Assembly (NCBI RefSeq): GCF_014196625.1
Contig: NZ_JACIDZ010000003.1
Coordinates: 275,784 to 339,783 of the forward strand
Direction of reading: 5' to 3'
DNA from: Martelella radicis
Lineage (GTDB): Bacteria > Pseudomonadota > Alphaproteobacteria > Rhizobiales > Rhizobiaceae
DNA length: 64,000 nt
In this document: positions 7,930 through 17,686 of the stretch, piece by piece
Layout of the letters: the number at the start of each line of letters is the position of its first letter
How positions within the stretch are numbered: position 1 is the first letter of the stretch
Made by a program: the position numbers and the translations under genes
Notes under the pieces: model-generated
What the model saw: only the letters and a program-made list of their open reading frames with translations
The model's database searches: none
Told to the model about the DNA's origin: nothing

Positions 7930-9369
7930 TCAGCATGGAATGTGGATGGTTGCCCTGAGCCCGCCAAGCGGGCTTTCCGACAACACCACATTGCCGCCAT
8001 GTCCGCGCGCGATGTCGCGGGCAATGGCAAGGCCAAGACCTGTACCGGAAGAATCGAGGTTGCGGGCATTGTCGAGCCTCAGGAACGGCTTGAACACTTC
8101 CTCGCGCATGTCCGGAGCAATGCCCGGCCCGTCATCGTCAAAGGAGATCGTCAGCCATTTATCGCCGTGCTCGGCGGTGATTTCGAGCCGGTTTGCGTGG
8201 CGCTTGGCGTTTGAAGCCAGGTTGGCGACGAGCCGTGCGAAGGCATTGGGCCGCACCGTCACCGCATCATCGCCGACGATGACATAATGCAGTGATTTGC
8301 CGGAAAGCTCGAAATCCTCCTGCTGGCGCCTGAACAGTGCCGAAAGGCTTGCCGTTCCGGTGATCTCCTCGGCGTCGCCGCGGGCAAAATCGATATAGCC
8401 CTCCAGCATCTTCTGCATCTCTTCGATATCCTGATTGAGCGCTTCGACCTCGGGACTGTCGCCGATCAGGGCGAGTTGCAGCTTGAACCGCGTCAGAATG
8501 GTGCGCAGATCGTGGCTGACGCCATTCAGCATGGTGGTGCGCTGCTCGATCTGGCGCTCGATGCGTTCGCGCATCAGGATGAAGGCGAGACCGGCGCGGC
8601 GGATTTCGATCGCCCCGCGCGGGGTGAAGGGGCGCGACGAGCGGTTGCCCTTGCCGAAATCCTCGGCTGCCTGTGTCAGTCTGAGGATCGGGCGGATCTG
8701 CCCGCGCAGGAAAAGCGTGGCAATGCCGATCAGCACCAGCGAAGTGCCGACCATCCACAGGATGAAGATATGCGTGTTCGACGCATAGGTCATCGAGCGG
8801 CGGGCGAAGATCCGCAAAATGCCATCATCGAGCTTGATGCGGATCTCGACGAAGCGCGAGTCGCCAAGCGTATCGATCCAGAAGGGGCGGCCGATCTTGG
8901 CCGAAATCAGCTCGGCCAAGACCTGGTCCAGAAGCCCGAAGAAAGGCTTGGGCAGGGGCGGGGGCAGCTTGCCGCCAGGCTCGATCGCAACCCGGAGGCC
9001 CATATCGCGGGCTGCAATCGAGATGATCTCGTCCTGATAATCGGTATCGGTCGTTTCGATAAGGTCGATGATGGCGGCGATATCGCCGGTCACCGCATCG
9101 GCGAGGCGATGGGTGACCATCTGCCAGTGACGCTCCATGAAGACCGTGGCGACGACGGCCTGCAGCAGCAGCATCGGAATGATGATGATCAACAGCGAGC
9201 GGGCGAACAGGCCGCGCGGCAGCCGGTGATGCGTCCATCGGGCCACCGTCTTGTAGGCGTAGTAAAGGTGACGCAGACCGGGAAGCCTGACAACGGTGCG
9301 AAAGGCCCTGCGCAGACCGTCGGCGACAGTCTCGCAAATATCCGTCAGACTTTGTCCGAGGTGTCTCAA
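7930..9369 (-). CDS. Sensor histidine kinase (EnvZ-like, partner of PetR-like regulator)
   Basis: A 479-residue inner-membrane kinase. Two membrane helices (about 57-78 and 201-222) flank a periplasmic domain of about 120 residues. A HAMP segment follows (about 223-275), then the H-box GVSHDLRT with His286 as phosphorylation site. An N-box near LVANLASNAKRHANR, the G1 motif DDGPGI and the G2 motif GTGLGLAI complete the ATPase domain. The gene starts six bases after the response-regulator stop, in the order MarR regulator, response regulator, kinase. The signal is unknown. Confidence 0.9.
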   Translation of the reverse strand: MRHLGQSLTDICETVADGLRRAFRTVVRLPGLRHLYYAYKTVARWTHHRLPRGLFARSLLIIIIPMLLLQAVVATVFMERHWQMVTHRLADAVTGDIAAIIDLIETTDTDYQDEIISIAARDMGLRVAIEPGGKLPPPLPKPFFGLLDQVLAELISAKIGRPFWIDTLGDSRFVEIRIKLDDGILRIFARRSMTYASNTHIFILWMVGTSLVLIGIATLFLRGQIRPILRLTQAAEDFGKGNRSSRPFTPRGAIEIRRAGLAFILMRERIERQIEQRTTMLNGVSHDLRTILTRFKLQLALIGDSPEVEALNQDIEEMQKMLEGYIDFARGDAEEITGTASLSALFRRQQEDFELSGKSLHYVIVGDDAVTVRPNAFARLVANLASNAKRHANRLEITAEHGDKWLTISFDDDGPGIAPDMREEVFKPFLRLDNARNLDSSGTGLGLAIARDIARGHGGNVVLSESPLGGLRATIHIPC

Positions 9370-9375
9370 GGCCAG

Positions 9376-10071
9376 CTAGTCCCGGTTCAGCCGATAGCCG
9401 ATGCCGCGCACCGTCTGCAGGTAGCGCGGATTGGCCGGATCGCTCTCGATCTTGCGCCTCAGCCGGTTGATCTGCACGTCGATCGTTCGTTCGTTGATCT
9501 CGGCATCGGAACTGACGAGGTCGTAGCGCGCAACGGTCTCGCCCGCCTTTTCCGCCAGCATCGACATGATGTCCTGTTCCCGCTCGGTGAGGCGGATCGG
9601 CGTTGCGCCCATCTTCAACTCGCGGCGGGCAAGCGAAAACGTGTAGGGACCGAACATGATCTGCTCGATCGCCGGCGTCTTCGGCCCCTGGGACCGGCGC
9701 AGGATGTTGCTGATTCTGAGCAGAAGTTCGCGCGGCTCGAACGGCTTGGCGAGATAGTCGTCCGCGCCGGCCTCCAACCCTTCGATCCGGGCGTCGGCCT
9801 CGGCCTTGGCGGTCAGAAGCAGGACCGGGATCGGCCGAAGCTGGCTCAGATCTCGGGTCAGCGACACGCCGTCTTCGCCGGGCATCATCACGTCCAGAAC
9901 AAGAAGGTCGAAATCGAGGCCCTCGAGCTTGCGGCGCGCTTCGCCAGCGTCGCCGGCGGTCGAGACCCGGTAGCCCTGTTCGCCGAGATAGCGCTTCAGA
10001 AGCGTACGGATGCGGGTGTCGTCGTCGACGATCAGAAGGTGAGGCGCGTCGTCTGCGATTTCCCTGGTCAT
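9376..10071 (-). CDS. petR: OmpR-family response regulator, PetR-like
   Basis: A 231-residue two-domain regulator. The receiver has the acidic cluster VDDD at 15-18, phospho-acceptor Asp60 in LLVLDVMMPGEDG, and the LLLTAKAEADARIEGLEAG helix followed by KPF. The C-terminal winged helix ends in the RRKIESDPANPRYLQTVRG segment. Sequence and context both resemble PetR of Rhodobacter, where petP-petR lie beside and affect the cytochrome bc1 genes; here no bc1 genes are adjacent, so the target is open. Its ATG overlaps the MarR gene stop by four bases. Confidence 0.88.
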   Translation of the reverse strand: MTREIADDAPHLLIVDDDTRIRTLLKRYLGEQGYRVSTAGDAGEARRKLEGLDFDLLVLDVMMPGEDGVSLTRDLSQLRPIPVLLLTAKAEADARIEGLEAGADDYLAKPFEPRELLLRISNILRRSQGPKTPAIEQIMFGPYTFSLARRELKMGATPIRLTEREQDIMSMLAEKAGETVARYDLVSSDAEINERTIDVQINRLRRKIESDPANPRYLQTVRGIGYRLNRD

Positions 10072-10592
10072 GGCTCTTTTCCGTCATTGGCTGAGAGCAG
10101 GGCGCCGCAAAACGCGGTCGGGTCGTCATTGCACATCCGCGACAGGAAGTCTTTCACGGCCGCCCGCTCGCTCTCCCCGAGGCCGCTGAAAGCCTTCGCA
10201 ATGCGTTCCAACTGTGGGGCAAGAAGCTGCTGGCGCAGGTCCTCTCCCTTTTGCGAAAGAAACAGGCGACGCTGGCGGCGATCTTCGGGTCCGGTGGTCT
10301 GGCGCACATAGCCCGCGTCGATCAGTTGCTTGAGCACCCGAGCGAGGCTCTGCTTGGTAATGCCCAGCGTATCGAGCAAGTCGGCGACGCTCATGCCGGG
10401 GCGGCTGCCGACGAAATGGACCACGCGGTGGTGGGCGCGGCCAAAGCCGATGTCTTGCAGGATTGCATCCGGATCGGAAATGAAATCGCGGTAGGCAAAA
10501 AACAGCAGCTCGACGATCTCGAATTCCGCCTGACCGTCATCGCGGACCGGATCGGCCAGATTGTCGCTTCTCATCGCTTCACTCTTGGGCAC
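10068..10592 (-). CDS. MarR-family transcriptional regulator, PetP-like
   Basis: A 174-residue winged-helix regulator. The helix-turn-helix region reads MSVADLLDTLGITKQSLARVLKQ, and the wing carries a DRRQRRLFLSQKGEDL block, both standard for MarR proteins. It is the first gene of a three-gene unit with the PetR-like regulator and its kinase, coupled by a four-base ATGA overlap. Rhodobacter petP has the same family and position. The start may be the Met at residue 7. Ligand and targets are unknown. Confidence 0.85.
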   Translation of the reverse strand: MPKSEAMRSDNLADPVRDDGQAEFEIVELLFFAYRDFISDPDAILQDIGFGRAHHRVVHFVGSRPGMSVADLLDTLGITKQSLARVLKQLIDAGYVRQTTGPEDRRQRRLFLSQKGEDLRQQLLAPQLERIAKAFSGLGESERAAVKDFLSRMCNDDPTAFCGALLSANDGKEP

Positions 10593-10752
10593 GAAAGCCT
10601 TGCATCCTTTCGCCGTTTCGCATGTCCCGTCAGGCTTGGGGGTTTTGCAATCAAATCAAGTCTGACATAGGTGTTGCATTAGGTTTAGTGCGGTTCACCA
10701 CGAAATGGAAGCCGCAGCGGCGGATCGGAAAAACGGGAGACATTTTCACACC

Positions 10753-11400
10753 ATGGCACAGCTTCAGGCCGGGATCATTCCCGTCACACCCTTGCAGCAG
10801 AACTGCACCGTGATGTTCGACCTGGAAAGTCGGGAAGGTGTCCTGGTCGATCCGGGCGGGGACGCCGAAGTCATCATCCAGACGATCGAGGAAAACGGCA
10901 TCAAGCTGCAGGCGATCTGGCTGACGCACGGCCATCTCGACCACGCTGGCGGCGCGATGGAGATGAAGGAGCAGCTCGGGCTCGAAATCATCGGCCCGCA
11001 CGAAGACGACAAGCCGATCCTAGAGACGATCGAACAGAGCGCGGAGCGCTTCGGCATGACCGGCATGGTCCGCAACGCCTATCCCGACCGGTTCCTTACG
11101 GAGGGCGAGACGCTAAGCTTCGGCGAGCATGAATTCGAGGTGTTCCATACGCCCGGCCATTCGCCGGGCCATGTGATCTTCTTCAACCGCCGCCAGAAAT
11201 TCGCCCATGTCGGCGATGTGCTGTTTCACGGTTCGATCGGCCGCACCGACCTGCCGGGCGGCGATCACCAGACATTGCTGAATTCGATCCGCACCAAGCT
11301 TCTGCCGCTCGGTGACGATGTCGGCTTCATCTGCGGCCACGGGCCGGGCGGGCGCATCGGCGAGGAGCGGCGCACCAATCCGTTCATTCAGGGGCTATGA
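10753..11400 (+). CDS. MBL-fold metallohydrolase, glyoxalase II-like (YcbL type)
   Basis: A 215-residue cytoplasmic metallo-beta-lactamase-fold enzyme. The metal motif THGHLDHAGG sits near residue 57, followed by HTPGHSPGHVIFF around 133-145 and GDVLFHGSIGRTDLPGGD around 154-171, as in YcbL/glyoxalase II-like enzymes. The ATG at 10753 gives MAQLQAGIIPVTPLQQNC, the usual family start; an upstream Met would add 16 unlike residues. It stands alone between the divergent MarR gene and convergent purN. Likely a thioester hydrolase, substrate not determined. Confidence 0.9.
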   Translation: MAQLQAGIIPVTPLQQNCTVMFDLESREGVLVDPGGDAEVIIQTIEENGIKLQAIWLTHGHLDHAGGAMEMKEQLGLEIIGPHEDDKPILETIEQSAERFGMTGMVRNAYPDRFLTEGETLSFGEHEFEVFHTPGHSPGHVIFFNRRQKFAHVGDVLFHGSIGRTDLPGGDHQTLLNSIRTKLLPLGDDVGFICGHGPGGRIGEERRTNPFIQGL

Positions 11401-11409
11401 GAGGGCCTG

Positions 11410-12060
11410 CTAGCCCGCAACGATCGTCTGGTCTCGGCCAAAACCGGCATCACCGGAAAACACGGCTTCGCCGGCTTCCATCAGCACATCTCCTGCCGCC
11501 AATCGGCTGAGCGCGGTCGGATAGAGCCGGTGCTCGACAGTCAGGATGCGCGCGGCGAGGCTTTCCGCATCATCGCCGGGCAGAATCGGCACGGCGGCCT
11601 GTCCGATGATCGGACCCTCATCCATGCCTTCGGTGACGAAATGAACCGTGCAGCCTGCAAGCCGCATGCCGGCGTCGATGGCGCGCTGGTGGGTATTGAG
11701 GCCCGGAAAAAGCGGCAGCAGCGAGGGGTGGATATTGATGATCCGCCCTTCATAGGCGCGAATGAAATCGGCGGAGAGCAACCGCATGAAACCGGCAAGG
11801 CAGATGAAATCCGGCTCTATGTCTGCGAGCAGATCCAGCATGGCCCGCTCATGCGCGGCCTTGCCGTCATAATCCTTGCGGGCAAGCGCATAGGCCGGAA
11901 TGCCGAGCGCGCGGGCCTTGTCCAGCCCTTTCGCATCGGGCTTGTCGGAGATCACGGCGACGATTTCGGCCGGATAGTCATCCGCTTGCGCCGCCTCGGC
12001 GAGCCGCACCATGTTCGAGCCGCTTCCGGAGATGAAAACGGCGACGCGCTTCTTCGTCAT
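11410..12060 (-). CDS. purN: Phosphoribosylglycinamide formyltransferase
   Basis: Transfers a formyl group from 10-formyl-THF to GAR in purine synthesis. The 216 residues start with [20 protein letters not shown], the phosphate-binding loop. The catalytic region [15 protein letters not shown] near 105-120 is followed by [20 protein letters not shown] and the [19 protein letters not shown] segment, which holds the catalytic Asp. The start overlaps the purM stop by four bases, so purM and purN form one unit read on the minus strand. Confidence 0.96.
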   Translation of the reverse strand: MTKKRVAVFISGSGSNMVRLAEAAQADDYPAEIVAVISDKPDAKGLDKARALGIPAYALARKDYDGKAAHERAMLDLLADIEPDFICLAGFMRLLSADFIRAYEGRIINIHPSLLPLFPGLNTHQRAIDAGMRLAGCTVHFVTEGMDEGPIIGQAAVPILPGDDAESLAARILTVEHRLYPTALSRLAAGDVLMEAGEAVFSGDAGFGRDQTIVAG

Positions 12061-13148
12061 AGGTTGATCATGCCCTTGTAGACCGTGCCGGCCATGTCTT
12101 CGCCGCGGGCAATGATGCGGCCGAGCGCGAAGGCCGTCTCGCCCTCGCGCGCCAGAACTTCGAGCACTGCGTCAAGGTCTTCCGGCTTGCACACGCCGAT
12201 CATGCCGACGCCGCAGTTGAAGGTGCGCATCATTTCCGCAGGCGCGACGCCGCCGGCGCGCGCCAGCCAGGAGAAGACGGACGGCACGGTAATCGCCTCG
12301 AGGTCGATCTCGGCCGACAAGGTCTTCGGCAGGACGCGCGGTATATTTTCCGGGAAGCCGCCGCCGGTGATATGGGCCAGCGCCTTCACCGCACCAGTCT
12401 CGCGGATGGCGGCAAGAAGCGGCTTCACATAGATGCGGGTCGGCTCAAGCAGAGCCTCGCCGAGCGTCTTGCCCGGGGCGAAGGGGGCGGGAGCCTGCCA
12501 GCCGAGCCCGTTCATCTCGGCAACGCGGCGAACCAGCGAAAAACCGTTGGAATGCACGCCGGAGGAGGCAAGGCCGAAGATCACATCGCCCTCCTCCAGA
12601 TTTGCCGCCGGCAGAAGCGCGCCGCGTTCGGCCGCGCCCACGGCGAAACCCGCGAGGTCATAGTCGCCCTTGGCATACATGCCCGGCATTTCCGCCGTCT
12701 CGCCGCCGATCAGCGCGCAGCCGGCCTGGCGGCAGCCCTCGGCGATCCCCTCGACGATGGTCGCGCCCTCTTCCGGGTCGAGCGCGCCGGTGGCAAAGTA
12801 ATCGAGGAAGAACAGTGGCTCCGCGCCCTGGACCACCAGATCGTTGACGCACATGGCGACCAGATCGATGCCGACCGTATCATGCTTGCCCGCCTCGATG
12901 GCGATCTTCAGCTTGGTGCCGACGCCGTCATTGGCGGCAACCAGGACCGGATCGGAAAAACCGGCGGCCTTCAGGTCGAACAACCCGCCGAAGCCGCCGA
13001 TCTCGCTGTCGGCTCCGGGCCGGCGCGTCGATTTAACGGCAGGTTTGATCTTCTCGACCAGAAGATTGCCTGCATCGATATCGACGCCGGCATCGGAATA
13101 GGTCAGTCCGTTCTTGCGGGTTTCGCTCGTCTTACGGGGGTCGCTCAT
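12057..13148 (-). CDS. purM: Phosphoribosylformylglycinamidine cyclo-ligase (AIR synthetase)
   Basis: Closes the imidazole ring of AIR using ATP in purine synthesis. The protein is 363 residues from the ATG at 13148-13146, which has a GAGGA ribosome site; a longer upstream reading adds unlike sequence. Family marks include [15 protein letters not shown] near residue 13, [34 protein letters not shown] and [15 protein letters not shown], with [16 protein letters not shown] in the C-terminal half. It is co-transcribed with purN. The 338-bp space to the divergent permease gene (13149-13486) holds their promoters; I see no riboswitch there. Confidence 0.96.
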   Translation of the reverse strand: MSDPRKTSETRKNGLTYSDAGVDIDAGNLLVEKIKPAVKSTRRPGADSEIGGFGGLFDLKAAGFSDPVLVAANDGVGTKLKIAIEAGKHDTVGIDLVAMCVNDLVVQGAEPLFFLDYFATGALDPEEGATIVEGIAEGCRQAGCALIGGETAEMPGMYAKGDYDLAGFAVGAAERGALLPAANLEEGDVIFGLASSGVHSNGFSLVRRVAEMNGLGWQAPAPFAPGKTLGEALLEPTRIYVKPLLAAIRETGAVKALAHITGGGFPENIPRVLPKTLSAEIDLEAITVPSVFSWLARAGGVAPAEMMRTFNCGVGMIGVCKPEDLDAVLEVLAREGETAFALGRIIARGEDMAGTVYKGMINL

Positions 13149-13486
13149 GGGGCCAGTCCTCATGCCAATTCGAAACGAGGGCATTGCACGGGTCGTTGCC
13201 CGATGCAAGCGGCAAGGCCGGGCGCCCTTTGGGATATCGACAATAAAGCCAGTTGTTGAAGCCCGAAAGCAAGCTTCTCCGGGCGATTTGCGTCAGTGGA
13301 TATCGGGGAGGGGATTGTTTCCCCCTATTCTTCGGCCTTGACGCTGCGGGCGCAATGCCCAACAAACAAAGCGCGCCGGTTATCCCCGAATTGTCCGAGA
13401 CAGGGGGCGGCCGGACGAGGTTTGATCAACAGGACCGGCGTTCGCTTTCTCAGGAAGCGAGCATTGCCTGCGACGGAGTGTGGTGA

Positions 13487-14614
13487 ATGACGAGACGCAT
13501 CAGCGGCGCAGGCCTCAGAAGACAAGTGATTTTCTGGCTGTTGTTCGCAGCCTTCGTGGCGCTCTTTCTTTATGTGTTCCGCAGCATTCTGCTGCCGTTC
13601 GTGGCCGGCATGGCGCTTGCCTATTTCCTCGATCCGATCGCCGACCGACTTGAAAAGCTTGGTTTCAACCGGCTGTGGGCGACAACCACGATTATGCTGA
13701 CCTTCCTGATCGTCGTGATCGCCGTTCTTCTGCTCATCATCCCGCTACTCGTCGTGCAGGCCTCCGATGTGGTCCAGCAGTTCCCGAAATATATTGCGGC
13801 GCTGGAGCACTATGTGCAGACGACGCAGTTGAGCAAGCTGGTGGACTGGGCGAATGGCCAGCTGACCGATCTCAGCGAGAATGTCGGGAAGATGCTCTCA
13901 AGCGGCGCCTCCATCGCCGGCACGCTGTTCGGCAGCATCTGGAGCTCGTCGATGGCGGTGGTCAACGTCGTCTCCTTCGTGGTGCTGGCGCCGGTGATCG
14001 CCTTCTACCTGCTGCTCGACTGGGACCGGATGATCGCCAAGGTCGACCAGTGGATCCCGCGCGGCCAGGTTGACGACGTGCGCTATCTGGCGCGCGAGAT
14101 CAACGCTGTGATCTCCGGTTTCGTGCGCGGGCAGGGCTCGCTCTGCCTGATCCTCGGCGTCTATTACGCCGTGGCGCTCAGCCTGGCGGGACTGAATTTC
14201 GGCGCGTTGATCGGGCTGTTTGCCGGTTTCGTCAGCTTCATCCCTTATCTTGGTTCCACCTCCGGCCTCGTCCTGTCCATGGGCGTGGCGATGTTTCAGT
14301 TCTGGCCCGATTTCTGGATGATCGCGCTGGTCTTCGGTATCTATCTGTTCGGCCAGTTTCTCGAAGGCAATGTCCTGCAGCCGAAGCTTGTCGGCGGCAG
14401 CGTGCGGCTTCATCCGGTCTGGCTGATGTTTGCCCTGTTTGCCTTCAGCGTGCTGTTCGGCTTCGTCGGCCTGCTCGTCGCCGTGCCGGTTGCCGCCGCC
14501 GTCGGCGTTCTGGTGCGCTTTGCCATCGACCGCTATCTCACGAGCGATCTCTACTGGGACGGGATCGAGCACCATAGCGACGAACCGACGCCGGTGAAGG
14601 AAGAAGAAAGCTGA
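13487..14614 (+). CDS. AI-2E family permease (PerM/YdiK type)
   Basis: A 375-residue inner-membrane protein of the UPF0118/AI-2E exporter family. Seven or eight hydrophobic segments are visible, beginning at residues 11-35. The LLDWDRMIAKVDQWIPR segment and the conserved GLNFGALIGLFAGFVSFIPYLGS loop are present. VLQPKLVGGSVRLHPVW near residue 300 is the family signature. In rhizobia this gene precedes hdaA and often purMN, as here. The transported substrate is not known; the AI-2 label comes from one E. coli member and should not be taken literally. Confidence 0.9.
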   Translation: MTRRISGAGLRRQVIFWLLFAAFVALFLYVFRSILLPFVAGMALAYFLDPIADRLEKLGFNRLWATTTIMLTFLIVVIAVLLLIIPLLVVQASDVVQQFPKYIAALEHYVQTTQLSKLVDWANGQLTDLSENVGKMLSSGASIAGTLFGSIWSSSMAVVNVVSFVVLAPVIAFYLLLDWDRMIAKVDQWIPRGQVDDVRYLAREINAVISGFVRGQGSLCLILGVYYAVALSLAGLNFGALIGLFAGFVSFIPYLGSTSGLVLSMGVAMFQFWPDFWMIALVFGIYLFGQFLEGNVLQPKLVGGSVRLHPVWLMFALFAFSVLFGFVGLLVAVPVAAAVGVLVRFAIDRYLTSDLYWDGIEHHSDEPTPVKEEES

Positions 14615-14617
14615 GCC

Positions 14618-15304
14618 GTGGCCAGGAAGACCGAAACCGTGCAGCTGCCGCTTGCCCTTGGCCATGACCCCGTCGCGGACCGGGAGCACCTTCTCGTCTC
14701 CGCCTCGATCGCGCCCGCCGTCGATCTCGTCGATCGCTGGCCGGACTGGCGCGCGCCGGTGGTCGTGCTGGTCGGCCCGCCGGGCTCCGGAAAGAGCCAC
14801 CTCGCGGCCATCTGGAAAGGCGTGAGCCAGGCGCGGGACGTGACCGACAATCTGCGCAACGGCCGGCCCGTGCCCTATCGTCAGGGCGCCTTCCTGTTCG
14901 AGGACGCCGACCGCGCGGGACTCGATGAGACCGCGCTCTTCCACCTGATCAACACGGTGCGCCAGAACGGCGGCAGCCTGCTGATCACCGCGCGTGACCT
15001 GCCCGGCCTCTGGCCCGTTACGCTTGCCGATCTGCGCTCGCGGCTGCAGGCGGCGACGGTGGTCGAAATCGGCGCGCCGGACGATCAGCTTCTCGAGCAG
15101 GTCATCTTCAAGCTGTTCGCCGACCGGCAACTAGAGGTGGATCATCGCGTCGTGTCCTACCTTGTCTCGCGCATGGAGCGCTCGCTGGACAGCGCCTGCC
15201 AGATCGTCGATGAGATCGACCGGCTCGCGCTTTCGCGCGGGCGGCGGATTACGCGCGCACTGGCCGCCGAGGTTCTTGCTCGGCGCGAAAATGCAACAGT
15301 GTAA
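14618..15304 (+). CDS. hdaA: DnaA inactivator HdaA (Hda homologue)
   Basis: A 228-residue DnaA-like AAA+ protein that promotes ATP hydrolysis by DnaA with the beta clamp, limiting re-initiation. The start is GTG at 14618, three bases after the permease stop. Residues 4-10 (KTETVQLPLAL) include a QLPLAL clamp-binding motif near the N-terminus. Walker A is GPPGSGKSHLAA near residue 52, Walker B region FLFEDADR near 91, and RSRLQAA near 141 is a sensor/arginine-finger area. It lacks the DnaA DNA-binding domain IV. Followed by ppk after 184 bp. Confidence 0.93.
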   Translation: MARKTETVQLPLALGHDPVADREHLLVSASIAPAVDLVDRWPDWRAPVVVLVGPPGSGKSHLAAIWKGVSQARDVTDNLRNGRPVPYRQGAFLFEDADRAGLDETALFHLINTVRQNGGSLLITARDLPGLWPVTLADLRSRLQAATVVEIGAPDDQLLEQVIFKLFADRQLEVDHRVVSYLVSRMERSLDSACQIVDEIDRLALSRGRRITRALAAEVLARRENATV

Positions 15305-15488
15305 ACGGCTCGTCATTGCACCCGCGAAAAACACGAGCGCGTGCTTGCAAGCGCCTGTAAACTGCGCAACTCTGGCCGCCTGTCACAGTTTCGTTGCCAA
15401 ATTCGGATAGTCCGGCAGGAAGAGCGGGCTCGCCGATGCGGTGCGCCGCAAATCGTGTCCAGGCCTATGAGAGGGAAGAGCTGAAATC

Positions 15489-17675
15489 ATGGAAAATCTG
15501 TCGTCGCATATGGATGGTGCAAGCGATCTCAACGGTGCCGAGGACCTGAGCCGGAGCCCGGAGCGGTTCATCAACCGTGAGTTTTCCTGGCTTCAGTTCA
15601 ACCGAAGGGTTCTGGAGGAAACGCTCAATCCGGCCCATCCGCTGCTGGAGCGCGTACGCTTCCTGTCGATTTCGGCGGCCAATCTCGACGAATTCTTCAT
15701 GGTGCGTGTCGCGGGCCTCGAGGGTCAGGTGCGGCAGGGCGTGACCATGCTCTCTGCCGACGGCAAGACGCCGGCCGAGCAGCTTTCCGATATCCTGCGC
15801 GAAATCGACAACCTGCAGATGGAGCAGCAGGCGGCCCTTGCCGTGCTGCAGCAATATATGGTCAATGAAGGCGTCATGATCATCAGGCCGACCGTGCTGA
15901 CGGACGAGGATCGCGCCTGGCTGACCAATGAATTCGAGCAGGGCATCTTCCCGGTCCTGACGCCCTTGTCCATCGATCCGGCCCATCCCTTCCCCTTCAT
16001 CCCCAATCTCGGCTTTTCCATGGGTCTGCAGCTTGTCAGCCGCCACGGGCGCGAGCCGATGAACGCGCTTTTGCGCCTGCCGCCGTCGATGAACCGTTTC
16101 GTGCGCATGCCGGATATTGACGGCGCGATCCGCTACATCACGCTGGAAGATGTGATCGGCATGTTCATTCACCGGCTTTATCCCGGTTACGAAGTGCAGG
16201 GTCACGGCACCTTCCGCGTCATCCGCGACAGCGATATCGAGCTCGAGGAAGAGGCGGAAGACCTCGTGCGCTATTTCGAGACGGCGCTGAAGCAACGCCG
16301 TCGCGGTTCGGTGATCCGCATCGAGACCGACTCGGAAATGCCCGCATCGCTGCGCCATTTCGTCATCCATGAGCTCGGCGTTCCGGAAGATCGCGTTGCC
16401 GTTCTGCCGGGTCTTCTGGCGCTCAACACGCTGTCGGAGATAACCAAGGCGCCGCGTCCCGACCTTCTGTTCAAGTCCTTCAACCCGCGCTTCCCCGAGC
16501 GCGTGCGCGAACATGTCGGCGACAGTTTCGCCGCCATCCGCGAGAAGGATTTCGTCGTTCACCACCCTTACGAATCCTTCGATGTCGTCGTCCAGTTCCT
16601 GATCCAGGCGGCGCGCGACCCGAACGTTCTCGCCATCAAGCAGACGCTTTACCGCACCTCGAACGACAGCCCGATCGTGCGCGCGCTGATCGATGCGGCC
16701 GAGGCCGGCAAGTCGGTGACCGCACTTGTGGAGCTGAAGGCGCGCTTCGACGAGGAGGCCAATATCCGCTGGGCGCGCGACCTTGAGCGCGCCGGCGTCC
16801 AGGTCGTCTTCGGCTTCATCGAGCTGAAGACCCACGCGAAGCTTTCCATGGTGGTGCGCCGCGAGGATGGCAATCTCAGAACCTATTGCCATATGGGCAC
16901 CGGCAACTACCACCCGATCACCGCCAAGATCTATACCGACCTGTCCTACTTCACCTGTAATCCGAAGATTGCCCATGACGTGGCGGAGGTCTTCAACTTC
17001 ATCACCGGCTATGGCGAGCTCGAGCAGAACATGAAGCTCGCCGTTTCACCGAAGACCATGCGCCCGCGCATCCTCCAGCATATCGAGGAGGAGATCGAGC
17101 ACGTCAGGAACGGTCTGCCGGGCGCAATCTGGATGAAGATGAACTCGCTGGTCGACCCGAAGATCATCGATGCACTCTACCGCGCCAGCGGCGAGGGTGT
17201 GCAGATCGATCTCGTGGTGCGCGGCATCTGCTGCCTGCGTCCGCAGGTGCCGGGATTGTCGGAGAATATCCGGGTCAAGTCGATCGTCGGCCGCTTCCTC
17301 GAGCATTCCCGCATCTACTGCTTCGGCAATGGCCACGGCCTGCCGTCGGAGAACGCCCATGTCTATGTCGGTTCGGCCGATCTGATGCCGCGCAATCTCG
17401 ACCGCCGCGTGGAAACCATCGTGCCGCTGACCAATCCGACTGTGCATGAGCAGGTGCTTTCGCAGATCATGCTGGGCAATATCATTGACAACCAGCAGAG
17501 CTACGAGATACTGCCCGACGGAACCTCGCGCCGTGTGGAACCGCGCGAGGGCGAGGAACCGTTCAACGCGCAGGAGTACTTCATGACCAATCCGAGCCTT
17601 TCCGGCCGTGGTGAAGCCCTGAAGTCGAGTGCGCCGAAGCTCATCGCCGGGCTGTTGTCCGGCCACAATAAATAA
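15489..17675 (+). CDS. ppk1: Polyphosphate kinase 1
   Basis: Polymerises the gamma phosphate of ATP into polyphosphate. The 728 residues follow the four-domain PPK1 plan, starting with the [19 protein letters not shown] block at about 18-36. The first catalytic-histidine region reads [15 protein letters not shown] near residue 450, and the second [11 protein letters not shown] near 605. [16 protein letters not shown] lies between them. Length is normal. The ppx gene follows after 11 bases, so synthesis and breakdown of polyphosphate are encoded together. The 184-bp leader shows no convincing PhoB box. Confidence 0.97.
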   Translation: MENLSSHMDGASDLNGAEDLSRSPERFINREFSWLQFNRRVLEETLNPAHPLLERVRFLSISAANLDEFFMVRVAGLEGQVRQGVTMLSADGKTPAEQLSDILREIDNLQMEQQAALAVLQQYMVNEGVMIIRPTVLTDEDRAWLTNEFEQGIFPVLTPLSIDPAHPFPFIPNLGFSMGLQLVSRHGREPMNALLRLPPSMNRFVRMPDIDGAIRYITLEDVIGMFIHRLYPGYEVQGHGTFRVIRDSDIELEEEAEDLVRYFETALKQRRRGSVIRIETDSEMPASLRHFVIHELGVPEDRVAVLPGLLALNTLSEITKAPRPDLLFKSFNPRFPERVREHVGDSFAAIREKDFVVHHPYESFDVVVQFLIQAARDPNVLAIKQTLYRTSNDSPIVRALIDAAEAGKSVTALVELKARFDEEANIRWARDLERAGVQVVFGFIELKTHAKLSMVVRREDGNLRTYCHMGTGNYHPITAKIYTDLSYFTCNPKIAHDVAEVFNFITGYGELEQNMKLAVSPKTMRPRILQHIEEEIEHVRNGLPGAIWMKMNSLVDPKIIDALYRASGEGVQIDLVVRGICCLRPQVPGLSENIRVKSIVGRFLEHSRIYCFGNGHGLPSENAHVYVGSADLMPRNLDRRVETIVPLTNPTVHEQVLSQIMLGNIIDNQQSYEILPDGTSRRVEPREGEEPFNAQEYFMTNPSLSGRGEALKSSAPKLIAGLLSGHNK

Positions 17676-17686
17676 GCCGGTAATTT

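Noticed and set aside
8476..10311. A 611-codon open frame on the plus strand over the kinase and response regulator
   Set aside because: It opposes two clear genes with complete motifs and is a G+C-driven shadow.
15305..15488. PhoB box before ppk
   Set aside because: Only isolated CTGTAA and CTGTCAC sequences occur; the 11-bp paired spacing of a Pho box is not met.
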